The notes: generated from the letters alone by a model not told the origin. Positions 31,190 to 37,800 are shown, counted from the stretch's first letter. The stretch: DNA of 64,000 nt from an uncultured Oscillospiraceae bacterium (GCA_934613505.1 CAKTTB010000004.1:70072-134071), one strand, 5' to 3'. A program made the numbers and translations.

Positions 31190-31218
31190 AGTATAGCACT
31201 TTCCTACAGGAACATCAA
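31190..31218 (-). promoter_or_regulatory. Promoter of the COG0523 operon with a palindrome in the spacer
   Basis: On the minus strand TTGATG (31218-31213) and TATACT (31195-31190) have a 17-base spacer. The spacer holds TTCCT-AC-AGGAA (31201-31212), a possible operator. Confidence 0.6.
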
Positions 31219-31258
31219 GGTTTCTTCATCAAATATTCACAGTTTCGGCCAAAAGGAA

Positions 31259-31287
31259 TTGACAAACCCGGAACGATATGATAATAT
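31259..31287 (+). promoter_or_regulatory. Promoter of the tRNA-Ser genes
   Basis: TTGACA (31259-31264) and TAATAT (31282-31287) with a 17-base spacer; a TATAAT begins three bases later. The first tRNA starts 28 bases downstream. Confidence 0.75.
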
Positions 31288-31314
31288 AATTCTCGGCTTT
31301 AGAGGCCGGCATTC

Positions 31315-31403
31315 GGAGAGATGTCCGAGCGGTTTAAGGAGCTGGTCTTGAAAACCAGTGACACAGCAATGTGCCGTGGGTTCGAATCCCACTCTCTCCG
31401 CCA
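31315..31403 (+). tRNA. tRNA-Ser (anticodon TGA)
   Basis: Acceptor GGAGAGA pairs with TCTCTCC, then discriminator G and an encoded CCA (31401-31403). The anticodon stem CTGGT/ACCAG encloses CTTGAAA, giving TGA. A long variable arm (GACACAGCAATGTGCC) is typical of tRNA-Ser, and GGTTCGAATCC is the T-arm. Confidence 0.96.
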
Positions 31404-31435
31404 TTTTCTTTCCTTCATACCGGCCTGACCGACCT

Positions 31436-31527
31436 GCGGAAGTACCCAAGTGGCCGAAGGGGCTCCCCTGCTAAGGGAGTAGGCGTCTAAAAAGCGCGCG
31501 AGAGTTCAAATCTCTCCTTCCGCGCCA
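31436..31527 (+). tRNA. tRNA-Ser (anticodon GCT), attachment site of the element
   Basis: Acceptor GCGGAAG pairs with CTTCCGC; discriminator G and CCA follow (31524-31527). The anticodon stem CTCCC/GGGAG encloses CTGCTAA, giving GCT. It has a long variable arm. Its last 25 bases recur at 39103-39127, marking the integration target; the gene is left intact. Confidence 0.96.
31503..31527 (+). repeat. attL core (25-bp direct repeat)
   Basis: The last 25 bases of tRNA-Ser(GCT), from AGTTCAAATC to CGCGCCA, are identical to 39103-39127. Flanking bases differ on both sides. Confidence 0.9.
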
Positions 31528-31571
31528 AGAAAAAGACCTTGAAAACACTACGTTTTCGAGGCTTTTTCTTT
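31527..31571 (+). terminator. Terminator after the tRNA pair
   Basis: Imperfect 20-bp arms (AAGAAAAAGACCTTGAAAAC with GTTTTCGAGGCTTTTTCTTT) end in a T-rich arm. It lies inside the element and also faces the integrase stop codon at 31606. Confidence 0.75.
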
Positions 31572-31605
31572 GCCCAAACGCGCAGTTTTCCCCTATGTTT
31601 TCCCC

Positions 31606-32808
31606 TTACAGGCTGGATGCAGCCTTTTTTGTGCTCTGAAACAGGGCTTCCATGCGGTTCGCAGAATCCCGTTTCATGCGCTCCGTCGCATGGGCGTAAA
31701 CGTCCAGCGTGAACGCCGCTGTCGCGTGACCGAGGTTTTCCTGCACGGTCTTCGGGTTGTCGCCCGCCTGCAGAGAATTGACGGCGAACGAATGACGAAG
31801 ATCATGAAAACGCGCTTCTGGTATGCCGATGCTCTCCACGGCTTTCTTGAAATGCTTGCGCACGGTCACATGGGACAGATGGTGTCCCAGCTCATCCGTA
31901 AATACCAGACCGGAATCTTCCCAAAACTCCCCGGCCTTCAACCTCCATTCCGTCTGTACCCGCCGCTGCTCTCTGAGCGCCTTCATCACCGAAGGCGCCG
32001 GGGTCAGCAGACGGGTTTTGTCGTTTTTTAGGGAACCGAAGAAATACGCGCCGCCCTTTTCCTTGGATTTGAGAAGCTGCTGCGCGACGGTCACTGTCCC
32101 GGCATCGAAGTCTACGTCTTTCCATCGCAGACCAAGAAGCTCCCCTTGCCGCAACCCCGTCAGCAGATCGACGATAAACAGCCGCTCGAACGGCTGCCCG
32201 TGGATCGCGTTCAGGAAGGCGGCGGTCTGTGCTTCGTCCAGCGGGCGAATCTCTGCCCGCTCCACGCGCGGCAGCTTACAGGCATCGGAAGGATTGATCC
32301 GCAGATAGCCGACCTCGACGGCCTGTCCCAGCGCCCGGTGCAGAATGCCGTAAATATCTTTGACAGTCTTTGCAGAAAGCGGCTTGCGCCCGCTCGTGCC
32401 GCGCTGGAGGTCGTTGAGCATCTTCTGGATCTGCGGCGCTTTGAGCATTTGCAGCTTGACAGCGCCGAGCGCGGGCTTGATCGCGCTTTCCACCTTGTTC
32501 TTGTAGGTCGAGCGGGTCAGCGGCTTCAGATCGACCGTGTATTCGGCGAGCCAGATGTCGAGCCAGTCGGACACGGTCAGTTTCGTCGGCTCCTGATAGG
32601 TCGAATCGTTGACCGCCACGGCTGCGCTCTGCATCTTCTCACGGACTTCCTTCTGCGTCTTACCGGAGAAGCTGCGGCGAATCTGCTTGCCCGTCCCCGG
32701 ATCAACGCCGACCGTCAATCGCGCTTCCCAATACGTGTATTCCCGAGCGTCCCGAAGGACGGTCTTTTTTCGTATGCTGCCCGCTCCTGCGGCGTTTCGT
32801 TTTGCCAT
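31606..32808 (-). CDS. int: Tyrosine recombinase (integrase)
   Basis: A 400-residue phage-type integrase. It has an N-terminal AP2-like arm-binding region, a SAM-like core-binding domain (about 60-165), and a catalytic domain with Arg in LLTGLRQGELLGL, HDLRHSF (His-x-x-Arg), LGHATAAFTL and Tyr in DVYAHA. ATG 32808 is chosen because GGAGG lies 9 bases upstream; an ATG at 32850 lies inside the repressor gene. It reads toward the tRNA and stops 79 bases from attL. It should catalyse integration at, and excision from, tRNA-Ser(GCT). Confidence 0.95.
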   Translation of the reverse strand: MAKRNAAGAGSIRKKTVLRDAREYTYWEARLTVGVDPGTGKQIRRSFSGKTQKEVREKMQSAAVAVNDSTYQEPTKLTVSDWLDIWLAEYTVDLKPLTRSTYKNKVESAIKPALGAVKLQMLKAPQIQKMLNDLQRGTSGRKPLSAKTVKDIYGILHRALGQAVEVGYLRINPSDACKLPRVERAEIRPLDEAQTAAFLNAIHGQPFERLFIVDLLTGLRQGELLGLRWKDVDFDAGTVTVAQQLLKSKEKGGAYFFGSLKNDKTRLLTPAPSVMKALREQRRVQTEWRLKAGEFWEDSGLVFTDELGHHLSHVTVRKHFKKAVESIGIPEARFHDLRHSFAVNSLQAGDNPKTVQENLGHATAAFTLDVYAHATERMKRDSANRMEALFQSTKKAASSL

Positions 32809-32809
32809 A

Positions 32810-33502
32810 TCAGTCCGCCTCCGATTTGGAGCTATCTGCAAGTTCTTCATGCAGAATGTCGGTTACATGGGAAGGATCAGTTTCTGCTACTTTCTTCGAA
32901 ATGTCCTCCAGCAGCTTTTCTAACGTGTTGGTAATCCGTTCCGAAAATAGGCACATCGCCAGACGATCCGGTGCAGTGACAACATACCCATGCTGCCCCA
33001 GTACCGCGCTGAGCTTTTTGTATTCCTCGGTCGTGGAATACAGCAGCGAACATGGGGTATTTACTAGACGGATATACTCTGCACACCAAGACAAAACTGA
33101 TTCAAAATCCCGCGATTCGAGCATTGCCGACAGAACAGAAATCGGGAAATATCTCTTTTCAGCTTCTGAAACGTTGCTGTCTCTCCGCAAAACAGTCAGG
33201 CCGCGCAAATACGAAACGGCATCTGGAGACAGTCCCAGTTCATCTACAGCAGCCGGCGTTCTTTCCGGTGCATCTGTCAATCCGAGCAGCCAGTCAGCGG
33301 AGACACCGAAAAACTCAGACAGCTTTGTTAGATACTCTGTTTTCAGATCGCGTGTACCATTTTCCCATTGTGTGATGGTCTCCCGGCGAACGACCAAACC
33401 GAGCTTTGCAAGTTCATCAGACAGATCTCTTTGTGATAACCCCCGTGCCTCTCGCAGTACAGTGATCCGCTCACCGACCTGTTCTCGCAATGTGTTAGGC
33501 AT
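32810..33502 (-). CDS. XRE/cI-like repressor
   Basis: A 230-residue protein with an N-terminal helix-turn-helix (about 10-65: RGLSQRDLSDELAKLG, TITQWENGTR). The rest (about 80-230) has no recognised peptidase motif, so it is not a LexA/CI-type self-cleaving repressor as far as can be seen. RBS GAAAGGAG. It diverges from the xis and replication genes over a 127-base control region containing repeated GGTACAAAA sites. It ends one base before the integrase start, so the two are probably co-transcribed. Confidence 0.88.
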   Translation of the reverse strand: MPNTLREQVGERITVLREARGLSQRDLSDELAKLGLVVRRETITQWENGTRDLKTEYLTKLSEFFGVSADWLLGLTDAPERTPAAVDELGLSPDAVSYLRGLTVLRRDSNVSEAEKRYFPISVLSAMLESRDFESVLSWCAEYIRLVNTPCSLLYSTTEEYKKLSAVLGQHGYVVTAPDRLAMCLFSERITNTLEKLLEDISKKVAETDPSHVTDILHEELADSSKSEAD

Positions 33503-33518
33503 AATTATCTCCTTTCGA

Positions 33519-33628
33519 TTTTTGTACCCGTTTCAATTATGAGGGTACAAAACTATTGACATACTGATTTTTTGTGGTATAGTGTAATTATGATTTGTTA
33601 CATACTATCACATTCAGGTACAAAAATC
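33519..33628. promoter_or_regulatory. Divergent control region with three GGTACAAAA sites
   Basis: TTTTTGTACC (33519-33528) and GGGTACAAAA (33543-33552) form an inverted pair; GGTACAAAAATC (33617-33628) is a third copy. A plus-strand promoter TTGACA-16-TATAGT (33556-33583) lies between the second and third. The arrangement fits repressor operators flanking the early promoter. Confidence 0.65.
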
Positions 33629-33650
33629 AATGGATTGGAAGGTGAAAAAG

Positions 33651-33893
33651 ATGCCCGACAATGTGAAAAGAAGCCAGAACTTCATGTCGTTCAATGAGGC
33701 AGCAAAGCAGCCGACGTGTCCGTTCACTGCAAACCGTCTGCGCACAATGCAGAAGCGCGGGGAGCTGCCCGGCATCTGGAGCGGGAGCCGTTTTCTTGTC
33801 AACTATCCGCTCTTGATGCAGCAGCTTGAAGATTTAAGCCGAAAAGCTGTCCGAGTGGGAGAGGGGGACGACGAAGATGGAACAAACACGTGA
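33651..33893 (+). CDS. Small HTH-like protein of the element
   Basis: An 80-residue basic protein opening MPDNVKRSQNFMSFNEAA. The pattern FMSFNEAAKQPTCPFTANRLRTM, then LPGIWSGSRFLVNYPLL, resembles a winged-helix excisionase or DNA-binding domain that reads helix-wing (GSRFLVN). ATG 33651 is chosen because GGAAGG lies 13 bases upstream; an ATG at 33630 lacks a site. It overlaps the next gene by 17 bases. The function is likely directionality or early regulation. Confidence 0.65.
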   Translation: MPDNVKRSQNFMSFNEAAKQPTCPFTANRLRTMQKRGELPGIWSGSRFLVNYPLLMQQLEDLSRKAVRVGEGDDEDGTNT

Positions 33894-34083
33894 GAAGCTG
33901 ACGTTGTCCGTTGCAGAAGCTGCGCAGATGCTCGGCATTTCCGCGCCGAAAGCCTATGAGCTTACGCACCGTGCGGACTTCCCAGCGTTCCGGATCGGAA
34001 ACCGGACATTGGTGAGCCGCCGCCTGCTGGCAGAATGGGTTGACGCGCAGGTGAGCGGGGGCAAAGGTGGAACATATGGCTGA
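33877..34083 (+). CDS. Excisionase-family DNA-binding protein
   Basis: A 68-residue MerR-like winged helix of the excisionase family: LSVAEAAQMLGISAPKAYELT is the recognition helix and FPAFRIGNRTLVSRRLLAEW the wing and following helix. It sits next to the integrase control region as expected for a recombination directionality factor, although regulators of this size also occur. Good RBS (GAGGGGGACGA). Confidence 0.8.
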   Translation: MEQTREKLTLSVAEAAQMLGISAPKAYELTHRADFPAFRIGNRTLVSRRLLAEWVDAQVSGGKGGTYG

Positions 34084-34444
34084 GAGAAGGATGTTTGCGC
34101 GGTCAGTCGTTGACAGCGACGCATTTCTTGAAATGCCGCTTTCGGCGCAGGCGCTTTATTTCCATCTCAATATGCGTGCCGATGACGATGGCTTTGTGAA
34201 CAATGCAAAGAGCATCACAAACTACGTAAGCGCAACACCGGACGATCTGAGCATTCTGATTGCCAAACGCTTTGTGATCTGCTTTAACTCTGGCGTGATC
34301 GTCATCAAACACTGGAAGATTCACAATATGCTGAAAAGCGACCGCTACCACCCGACGGACTTCCAAGAAGAATTAGCCAAGCTCTGCGTTAAGCCAAACA
34401 AAGCTTACGCAGAGCGGCTTCCGGCAGCTACTCCCGCTCGATAG
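34076..34444 (+). CDS. Phage replisome-organizer-like protein, probably truncated
   Basis: A 122-residue protein opening MAERRMFARSVVDSDAFLEM, the usual N-terminus of prophage replication (DnaD-like or replisome organizer) proteins of gut Firmicutes; RADDDGFVNN and VIKHWKIHNMLKSDRYHPT are further family blocks. Known relatives are longer. After its TAG the other frames read on with the kind of linker seen in relatives (SWNQNGTNLEPTW, then VRVVEDSIGLGKSSLDKP after a second shift), so the gene looks frameshifted. The start is ATG 34076, not ATG 34067, by RBS spacing. Confidence 0.65.
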   Translation: MAERRMFARSVVDSDAFLEMPLSAQALYFHLNMRADDDGFVNNAKSITNYVSATPDDLSILIAKRFVICFNSGVIVIKHWKIHNMLKSDRYHPTDFQEELAKLCVKPNKAYAERLPAATPAR

Positions 34445-34449
34445 CTCTT

Positions 34450-34489
34450 GGAACCAGAACGGAACCAATCTGGAACCAACTTGGAACCA
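34450..34489 (+). repeat. Four GGAACCA iterons with an exact 11-base period
   Basis: GGAACCA begins at 34450, 34461, 34472 and 34483; the four bases between copies differ. An 11-base period puts all copies on one face of the helix, as in replication-origin iterons. Confidence 0.6.
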
Positions 34490-34593
34490 CAGGTAAGAGT
34501 AGTAGAGGATAGTATAGGTTTAGGCAAGTCTAGTTTAGATAAGCCTAGTAAAGGATTATCTGCGCCGACCTTTTCACCTGAAAAGGATCGCCG

Positions 34594-34710
34594 CGCACAA
34601 TGTGCGCACATTGTGCGATAGAGATAGAGACTAGAGATAGAGACTAGAGACAAGACACAAGAGAAAGAGACAGAAAGATTGTGCAGAGCCGGCAAACCGT
34701 CTCTGCACAA
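34594..34710. other. Palindrome, short tandem repeat and hairpin in the 315-base gap between replication genes
   Basis: The gap 34445-34759 has no intact gene. Besides the iterons it contains a perfect 24-base palindrome (34594-34617, CGCACAATGTGC twice inverted), two tandem copies of AGAGATAGAGACT (34620-34645), and a 10-bp hairpin TTGTGCAGAG/CTCTGCACAA (34679-34710). Together with the iterons this is a candidate replication origin. Confidence 0.5.
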
Positions 34711-34759
34711 TTCGTCAGTCATATTTGTGTATGGTCAGCATTCAAAGGGAGGGCTTGTT

Positions 34760-35158
34760 TTGGCAACGGGTAAAAGAATCTACTGGATGAAGCTCAGGGA
34801 GAGCTTTATGACTTCGGACACGGTTGATTATCTCATGTCGCTTCCGAATGGCTCTGACTATGTCATTCTCTATCAGATGCTCTGTCTCAAGACCATCAGC
34901 ACCGGCGGTCGATTATCCCGCAAGATCGGTGAAGTCGTAATCAAATACGACGTTCCGAAGATCCAGCGCGATCTCAAATGGTTTTCTGCTGACACGATTC
35001 GCACAGCGCTTGAATGCTTCAAATCGCTTGGTCTGGTCTACGAAGAAGACGATGGTATTATTGTGCTTTCTGGGCACGATGATCTCATTGACAGTGAAAC
35101 CGACTATGCTGCACAGAAAAGAACGCAGCAAAAGAGTTCGACCGCAAGAGAAAAATGA
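34760..35158 (+). CDS. Phage replisome organizer N-terminal domain protein, probably truncated
   Basis: A 132-residue protein with the N-terminal domain of phage replisome organizers: KRIYWMKLRESFMTSD, then LPNGSDYVILYQMLCLKTI, then a helix-turn-helix-like region up to about 110. Relatives continue with an Arg/Glu/Lys linker and a DnaD-type C-terminus. Here the frame stops after SSTAREK, and in another frame EIEYRERDKEIRDRN follows (35200-35247), so the C-terminal part has probably been lost by frameshift. The start is TTG 34760 with GGGAGGG 6 bases upstream. Confidence 0.65.
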   Translation: MATGKRIYWMKLRESFMTSDTVDYLMSLPNGSDYVILYQMLCLKTISTGGRLSRKIGEVVIKYDVPKIQRDLKWFSADTIRTALECFKSLGLVYEEDDGIIVLSGHDDLIDSETDYAAQKRTQQKSSTAREK

Positions 35159-35537
35159 GAGAACAATGTATGGAATATGGTGTGGAAATTTTCCACACAG
35201 AGATAGAGTATAGAGAAAGAGATAAAGAGATTAGAGATAGAAATTAGAGAAAGACAGTTTAAACAATCCTTTTCTGACGAAAAGTATTGTTCCTCCGCGC
35301 CGCCTTGCTGACCACACGCAGAAGCGTTCCTACAGCTTTCGAGCAATCAATCAATGGTGGCTGGGCATTGTGCAATGAGACCGCTATGGCAGCTGAAAAA
35401 GGTACTGCCGAGGCCACCCCCTATCTGCTGCGGGCTCGACGACCCCATTTTGATTTCAGTTTACCTTGCAAAAAATCAACAATTTCGTTACGATTATTTT
35501 GTGTCAGCCGTAGGAATCCATAGCAAAGGAGATTTTT
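35159..35537. other. 379-base gap with purine-rich low complexity
   Basis: 35190-35265 is built of AGAGATA/AGAGAAA-type words, probably the remnant linker of the preceding gene. The remainder (35266-35537) holds no gene that I recognise. A GGAG site precedes the next ATG. Confidence 0.5.
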
Positions 35538-35912
35538 ATGGACATTTCAACACTGAACGCACATTTTGACAAGCTTCGGCGGCTCGCACAGAGCCGGGAG
35601 GCGCTGGACGGTCTGAAGGCCGCTGACGCGGGCGGCGGGATGTTTGCCGCCGAGATCGAAGACCTGACAGAGCAGATCGAGTGGGAACAGGCCGCTGTCA
35701 GCAAGAGCGAAGAACCCATTGCCGCCTGGATCGCGGGCATTGCGGACGGCATGACGCGAACGATCTTCCGACTGCGCTTTCTCAGGGGGCTGCAATGGTG
35801 CGAGGTCGCTGGGCACATCGGGAAGACTTGTACCGAAGACTGCGTCAAGTCCATCACCTATCGATTCCTGAATGCGCAGTGCCGTTCTGCGGCAAGGAGG
35901 GAAAAGGTATGA
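35538..35912 (+). CDS. ArpU/DUF1492-like protein, copy 1
   Basis: A 124-residue protein with an N-terminal coiled region (about 1-60, DLTEQIEWEQAAV) and a C-terminal sigma-region-4-like helix-turn-helix: FRLRFLRGLQWCEVAGHIG (75-93), then a recognition helix ending CVKSITYRFLNAQC. Proteins of this type activate late genes in phages. The same layout is repeated in the next gene, so the pair arose by duplication. Overlaps its neighbour as ATGA. Confidence 0.75.
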   Translation: MDISTLNAHFDKLRRLAQSREALDGLKAADAGGGMFAAEIEDLTEQIEWEQAAVSKSEEPIAAWIAGIADGMTRTIFRLRFLRGLQWCEVAGHIGKTCTEDCVKSITYRFLNAQCRSAARREKV

Positions 35913-36313
35913 CCCTTGAAGAACTGAACGCGCTCTTTGACCTTCGCGCTGAGCTGGAGGAGCTGACCGAAATACGCCGGTCGCTGATGGATGCAGCCAC
36001 CAAGACGACCACAAAGCTGACCGGAATGCCGCACGGAAGCGGCGTTACAGACAAGATCGGCAGGCTTGCTTCCGAGATTGCGGACTTTGACAGGCAGATC
36101 GAGCGGGTAAACACAGAGATTGCCGAAAAAGAAGCCGTCGTGTCCGCGTGGATCGACACGATCCCGAAGGCAAAAGTACAGCTTGTGTTCCGGCTGCGGT
36201 TCCTGCGCGGCCTGCAATGGAAAGAAATCGCTGGTGTTGTTGGAACGTATGCTACCGAATCCATTGTGAAGCATACAGTCTATCAGTTTCTTAGAACGCA
36301 ACTGCAGCAGTAG
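35909..36313 (+). CDS. ArpU/DUF1492-like protein, copy 2
   Basis: A 134-residue paralogue of the preceding protein with a longer coiled N-terminus (LRAELEELTEIRRSLMDAA, then FDRQIERVNTEIAEKEAVV). Its C-terminal block FRLRFLRGLQWKEIAGVVG followed by SIVKHTVYQFL matches copy 1 closely. ATG 35909 overlaps the preceding stop. It probably binds DNA or RNA polymerase as an element activator; with no late structural genes in the element, its target may lie in a helper phage or in the element itself. Confidence 0.75.
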   Translation: MTLEELNALFDLRAELEELTEIRRSLMDAATKTTTKLTGMPHGSGVTDKIGRLASEIADFDRQIERVNTEIAEKEAVVSAWIDTIPKAKVQLVFRLRFLRGLQWKEIAGVVGTYATESIVKHTVYQFLRTQLQQ

Positions 36314-36455
36314 CTCGCCCCCAGCATTAAAGCCTACGCTATCCTGCGAGCCGCACAGCGGCCCGCAGAGCGTCGGAAGCACCTAGGCATAGCGAGAATC
36401 CCTGCCGCATACAAACGCGCCGCGCTGCGAGTTGCAAGTGGCTCAAAACAGAACG

Positions 36456-36487
36456 AAGCCCGCTCCCCTGATTTGGAGAGCGGGCTT
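36456..36487. terminator. Hairpin between convergent genes
   Basis: AAGCCCGCTC (36456-36465) pairs with GAGCGGGCTT (36478-36487), just after the Fic stop on the minus strand. The 140 bases between it and the preceding gene show nothing recognisable. Confidence 0.65.
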
Positions 36488-36496
36488 TGCTTGTCT

Positions 36497-37159
36497 TTAT
36501 AGCGCCAAGCCCTGTATCGCGTTCTCGTACAGAAATGCTTTCATCGGCTCGGCGGCGGCTGTGTTGTAGTAGTTCAGCAGCGCTTCGTTGAACTGTTCCA
36601 TGTTCTTCGCGGAGATCGTCAGCATACCCGCTCCGGCTTGCAGCAGGATCTTGTTTGCCAGCGTCAGGCTGGTGCGCTTGTTGCCGTCCCAGAAAAGCTG
36701 CCCGCGTGTGCCCCAGCAGAAGGCCGTCAGCGCCTTTTCTGTGGCCGAAGCATCGGCGGCAAGGATCGCGGCCAGCTCTGCACGGACGGCCACTTCCTGC
36801 GGCACAGGCGGCGTGTAGTCCGTACCAGAGATGGCGACGCTTCCTGTGCGCAGCTTGCCCCACTCCAGCGCCTCGTTGCGGGCGATGAACTCGTTCAGCT
36901 TGCAGAGGTATTCCAGCGTGACCGGCTCGTTGATCGAACCCATCAGAAAGCGCCAAGCGTCGCGCATATTCAAAATTGCCTGAATATCGTCGATCTGCAC
37001 ACCGGGGACGTTGACACCCTCCAGAATGGTTTTTGTCTGCGGGAAGGTGACGGCGCGGTTTTCCATCTTCATGCCGCAGTAGACATTTTCGTCCCACTTC
37101 TTTTTCGCAAGGAAGCGGCTCTGCTCCGGTGTCAGGTGGTATCGGTCAGTGTAGGTCAT
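36497..37159 (-). CDS. Fic-domain protein with Gln in place of the catalytic His
   Basis: A 220-residue Fic/Doc-fold protein. The active-site loop reads GQLFWDGNKRTS (153-164), which aligns with HPFxDGNKR of Fic/Doc enzymes, but position 154 is Gln instead of the His that activates the target hydroxyl. The anion-binding DGNKR is intact, so nucleotide binding may remain. A flap-like strand occurs around GSVAISGTDYTPP (106-118). It overlaps the upstream XRE gene by four bases, forming a toxin-antitoxin-like pair. Whether it modifies targets, by a different chemistry or not at all, is unknown. Confidence 0.85.
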   Translation of the reverse strand: MTYTDRYHLTPEQSRFLAKKKWDENVYCGMKMENRAVTFPQTKTILEGVNVPGVQIDDIQAILNMRDAWRFLMGSINEPVTLEYLCKLNEFIARNEALEWGKLRTGSVAISGTDYTPPVPQEVAVRAELAAILAADASATEKALTAFCWGTRGQLFWDGNKRTSLTLANKILLQAGAGMLTISAKNMEQFNEALLNYYNTAAAEPMKAFLYENAIQGLAL

Positions 37160-37380
37160 TCCGCTTCACCATCCTTTTCTCCCGGCAGATACTCCATGAT
37201 ATCGCCCGGCTGACAGTCCAGCATAGCACACAGCCGCTCAATCGTCCTTGTATCCACGTTTCCGCCTATACGAAGTTTTTGCAAAATTGCCTGGCTTATG
37301 AGTTTTTCCTTTCGCAAGCGATATGAACTGAATCCTTTTTCCTTCATCAATTCAAACAATTTGTCGTATGAAATCGGCAT
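37156..37380 (-). CDS. XRE-family Cro-like regulator, partner of the Fic protein
   Basis: A 74-residue helix-turn-helix protein: MKEKGFSSYRLRKEKLISQ and IGGNVDTRTIERLCAMLDCQPGD (the HTH_26-type ending). It overlaps the Fic gene (ATGA) and diverges from a strong promoter. The intervening region contains several TGCACCA/TGGTGCA-like sites, so it probably controls both directions. It may act as antitoxin or simply as autoregulator. RBS AAAGGGG. Confidence 0.85.
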   Translation of the reverse strand: MPISYDKLFELMKEKGFSSYRLRKEKLISQAILQKLRIGGNVDTRTIERLCAMLDCQPGDIMEYLPGEKDGEAE

Positions 37381-37439
37381 GACAATCCCCTTTCGTTTCA
37401 GGTTGGGCTGGGCATAATTCAGCCTACTCTTTTACGATA

Positions 37440-37545
37440 CCATTATATCATATATGCACCATTATTCAAGTGTATATATTGCACAAGATATGCACCATTA
37501 AAATAGTGCATATCGTATATTGACTGCACCATGATATTGGTGTAT
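37440..37545. promoter_or_regulatory. Operator-like repeats in the XRE control region
   Basis: ATATGCACCATTA occurs at about 37463 and 37488; the second copy forms the inverted repeat GATATGCAC/GTGCATATC (37487-37514). ATATTGCAC (near 37476) and TGCACCATGATATTGGTGTA (37525-37544) are further variants, the last covering the plus-strand promoter spacer. Confidence 0.6.
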
Positions 37546-37548
37546 AAT
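37520..37548 (+). promoter_or_regulatory. Strong promoter of the leader RNA and small-protein operon
   Basis: TTGACT (37520-37525) and a perfect TATAAT (37543-37548) with 17 bases between. Transcription should begin near 37555, leaving about 270 bases before the first start codon. Confidence 0.85.
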
Positions 37549-37554
37549 TAAGAC

Positions 37555-37800
37555 AGTCAAGGGGAACAAAAGAAAACAGTTCAGACACCGGCAGAAGGCG
37601 GACGAAAGTACCGATAGGGAAACCAAGAACGCCTATAAGAGCTGGAAAGGATCAGCAAAGCGCAGCAAGGCTCGCGAGATCAGTTGAAAGCCCCCAGCCG
37701 CCGGAGTTCCCCAAGAGCAGAGAAAAAGCGTCTCCTGCCGCCGTAGGAAGTGAACAGGAGACGCAGCCGAAAAGGGCTGTTTGCAGTATAGCACAGCCCG
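37555..37800 (+). ncRNA. Candidate structured leader or small RNA
   Basis: A long purine-rich untranslated stretch. GGGGAAC (37561-37567) can pair with GTTCCCC (37706-37712), and inside it CCGGC (37588-37592) with GCCGG (37700-37704). Downstream are hairpins GCGTCTCCTG/CAGGAGACGC (37728-37764) and GGGCTGT/ACAGCCC (37774-37799). I do not recognise a known RNA family. Confidence 0.4.

Noticed and set aside
28901..31351. 816-codon plus-strand frame across the COG0523 genes with hydrophobic Val/Met/Ile repeats
   Set aside because: It is the complement of the His/Asp tract and runs through the minus-strand genes and their terminator into the tRNA. No start signal.
34620..34645. Tandem AGAGATAGAGACT as the start of a CRISPR-like array
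   Set aside because: Units are adjacent without spacers, only two copies, and in purine-rich low-complexity sequence. No cas genes are present in the window.
35287..35523. A 78-codon frame in the gap before the ArpU-like genes
   Set aside because: No ribosome site or recognisable domain, and two overlapping frames are equally open.
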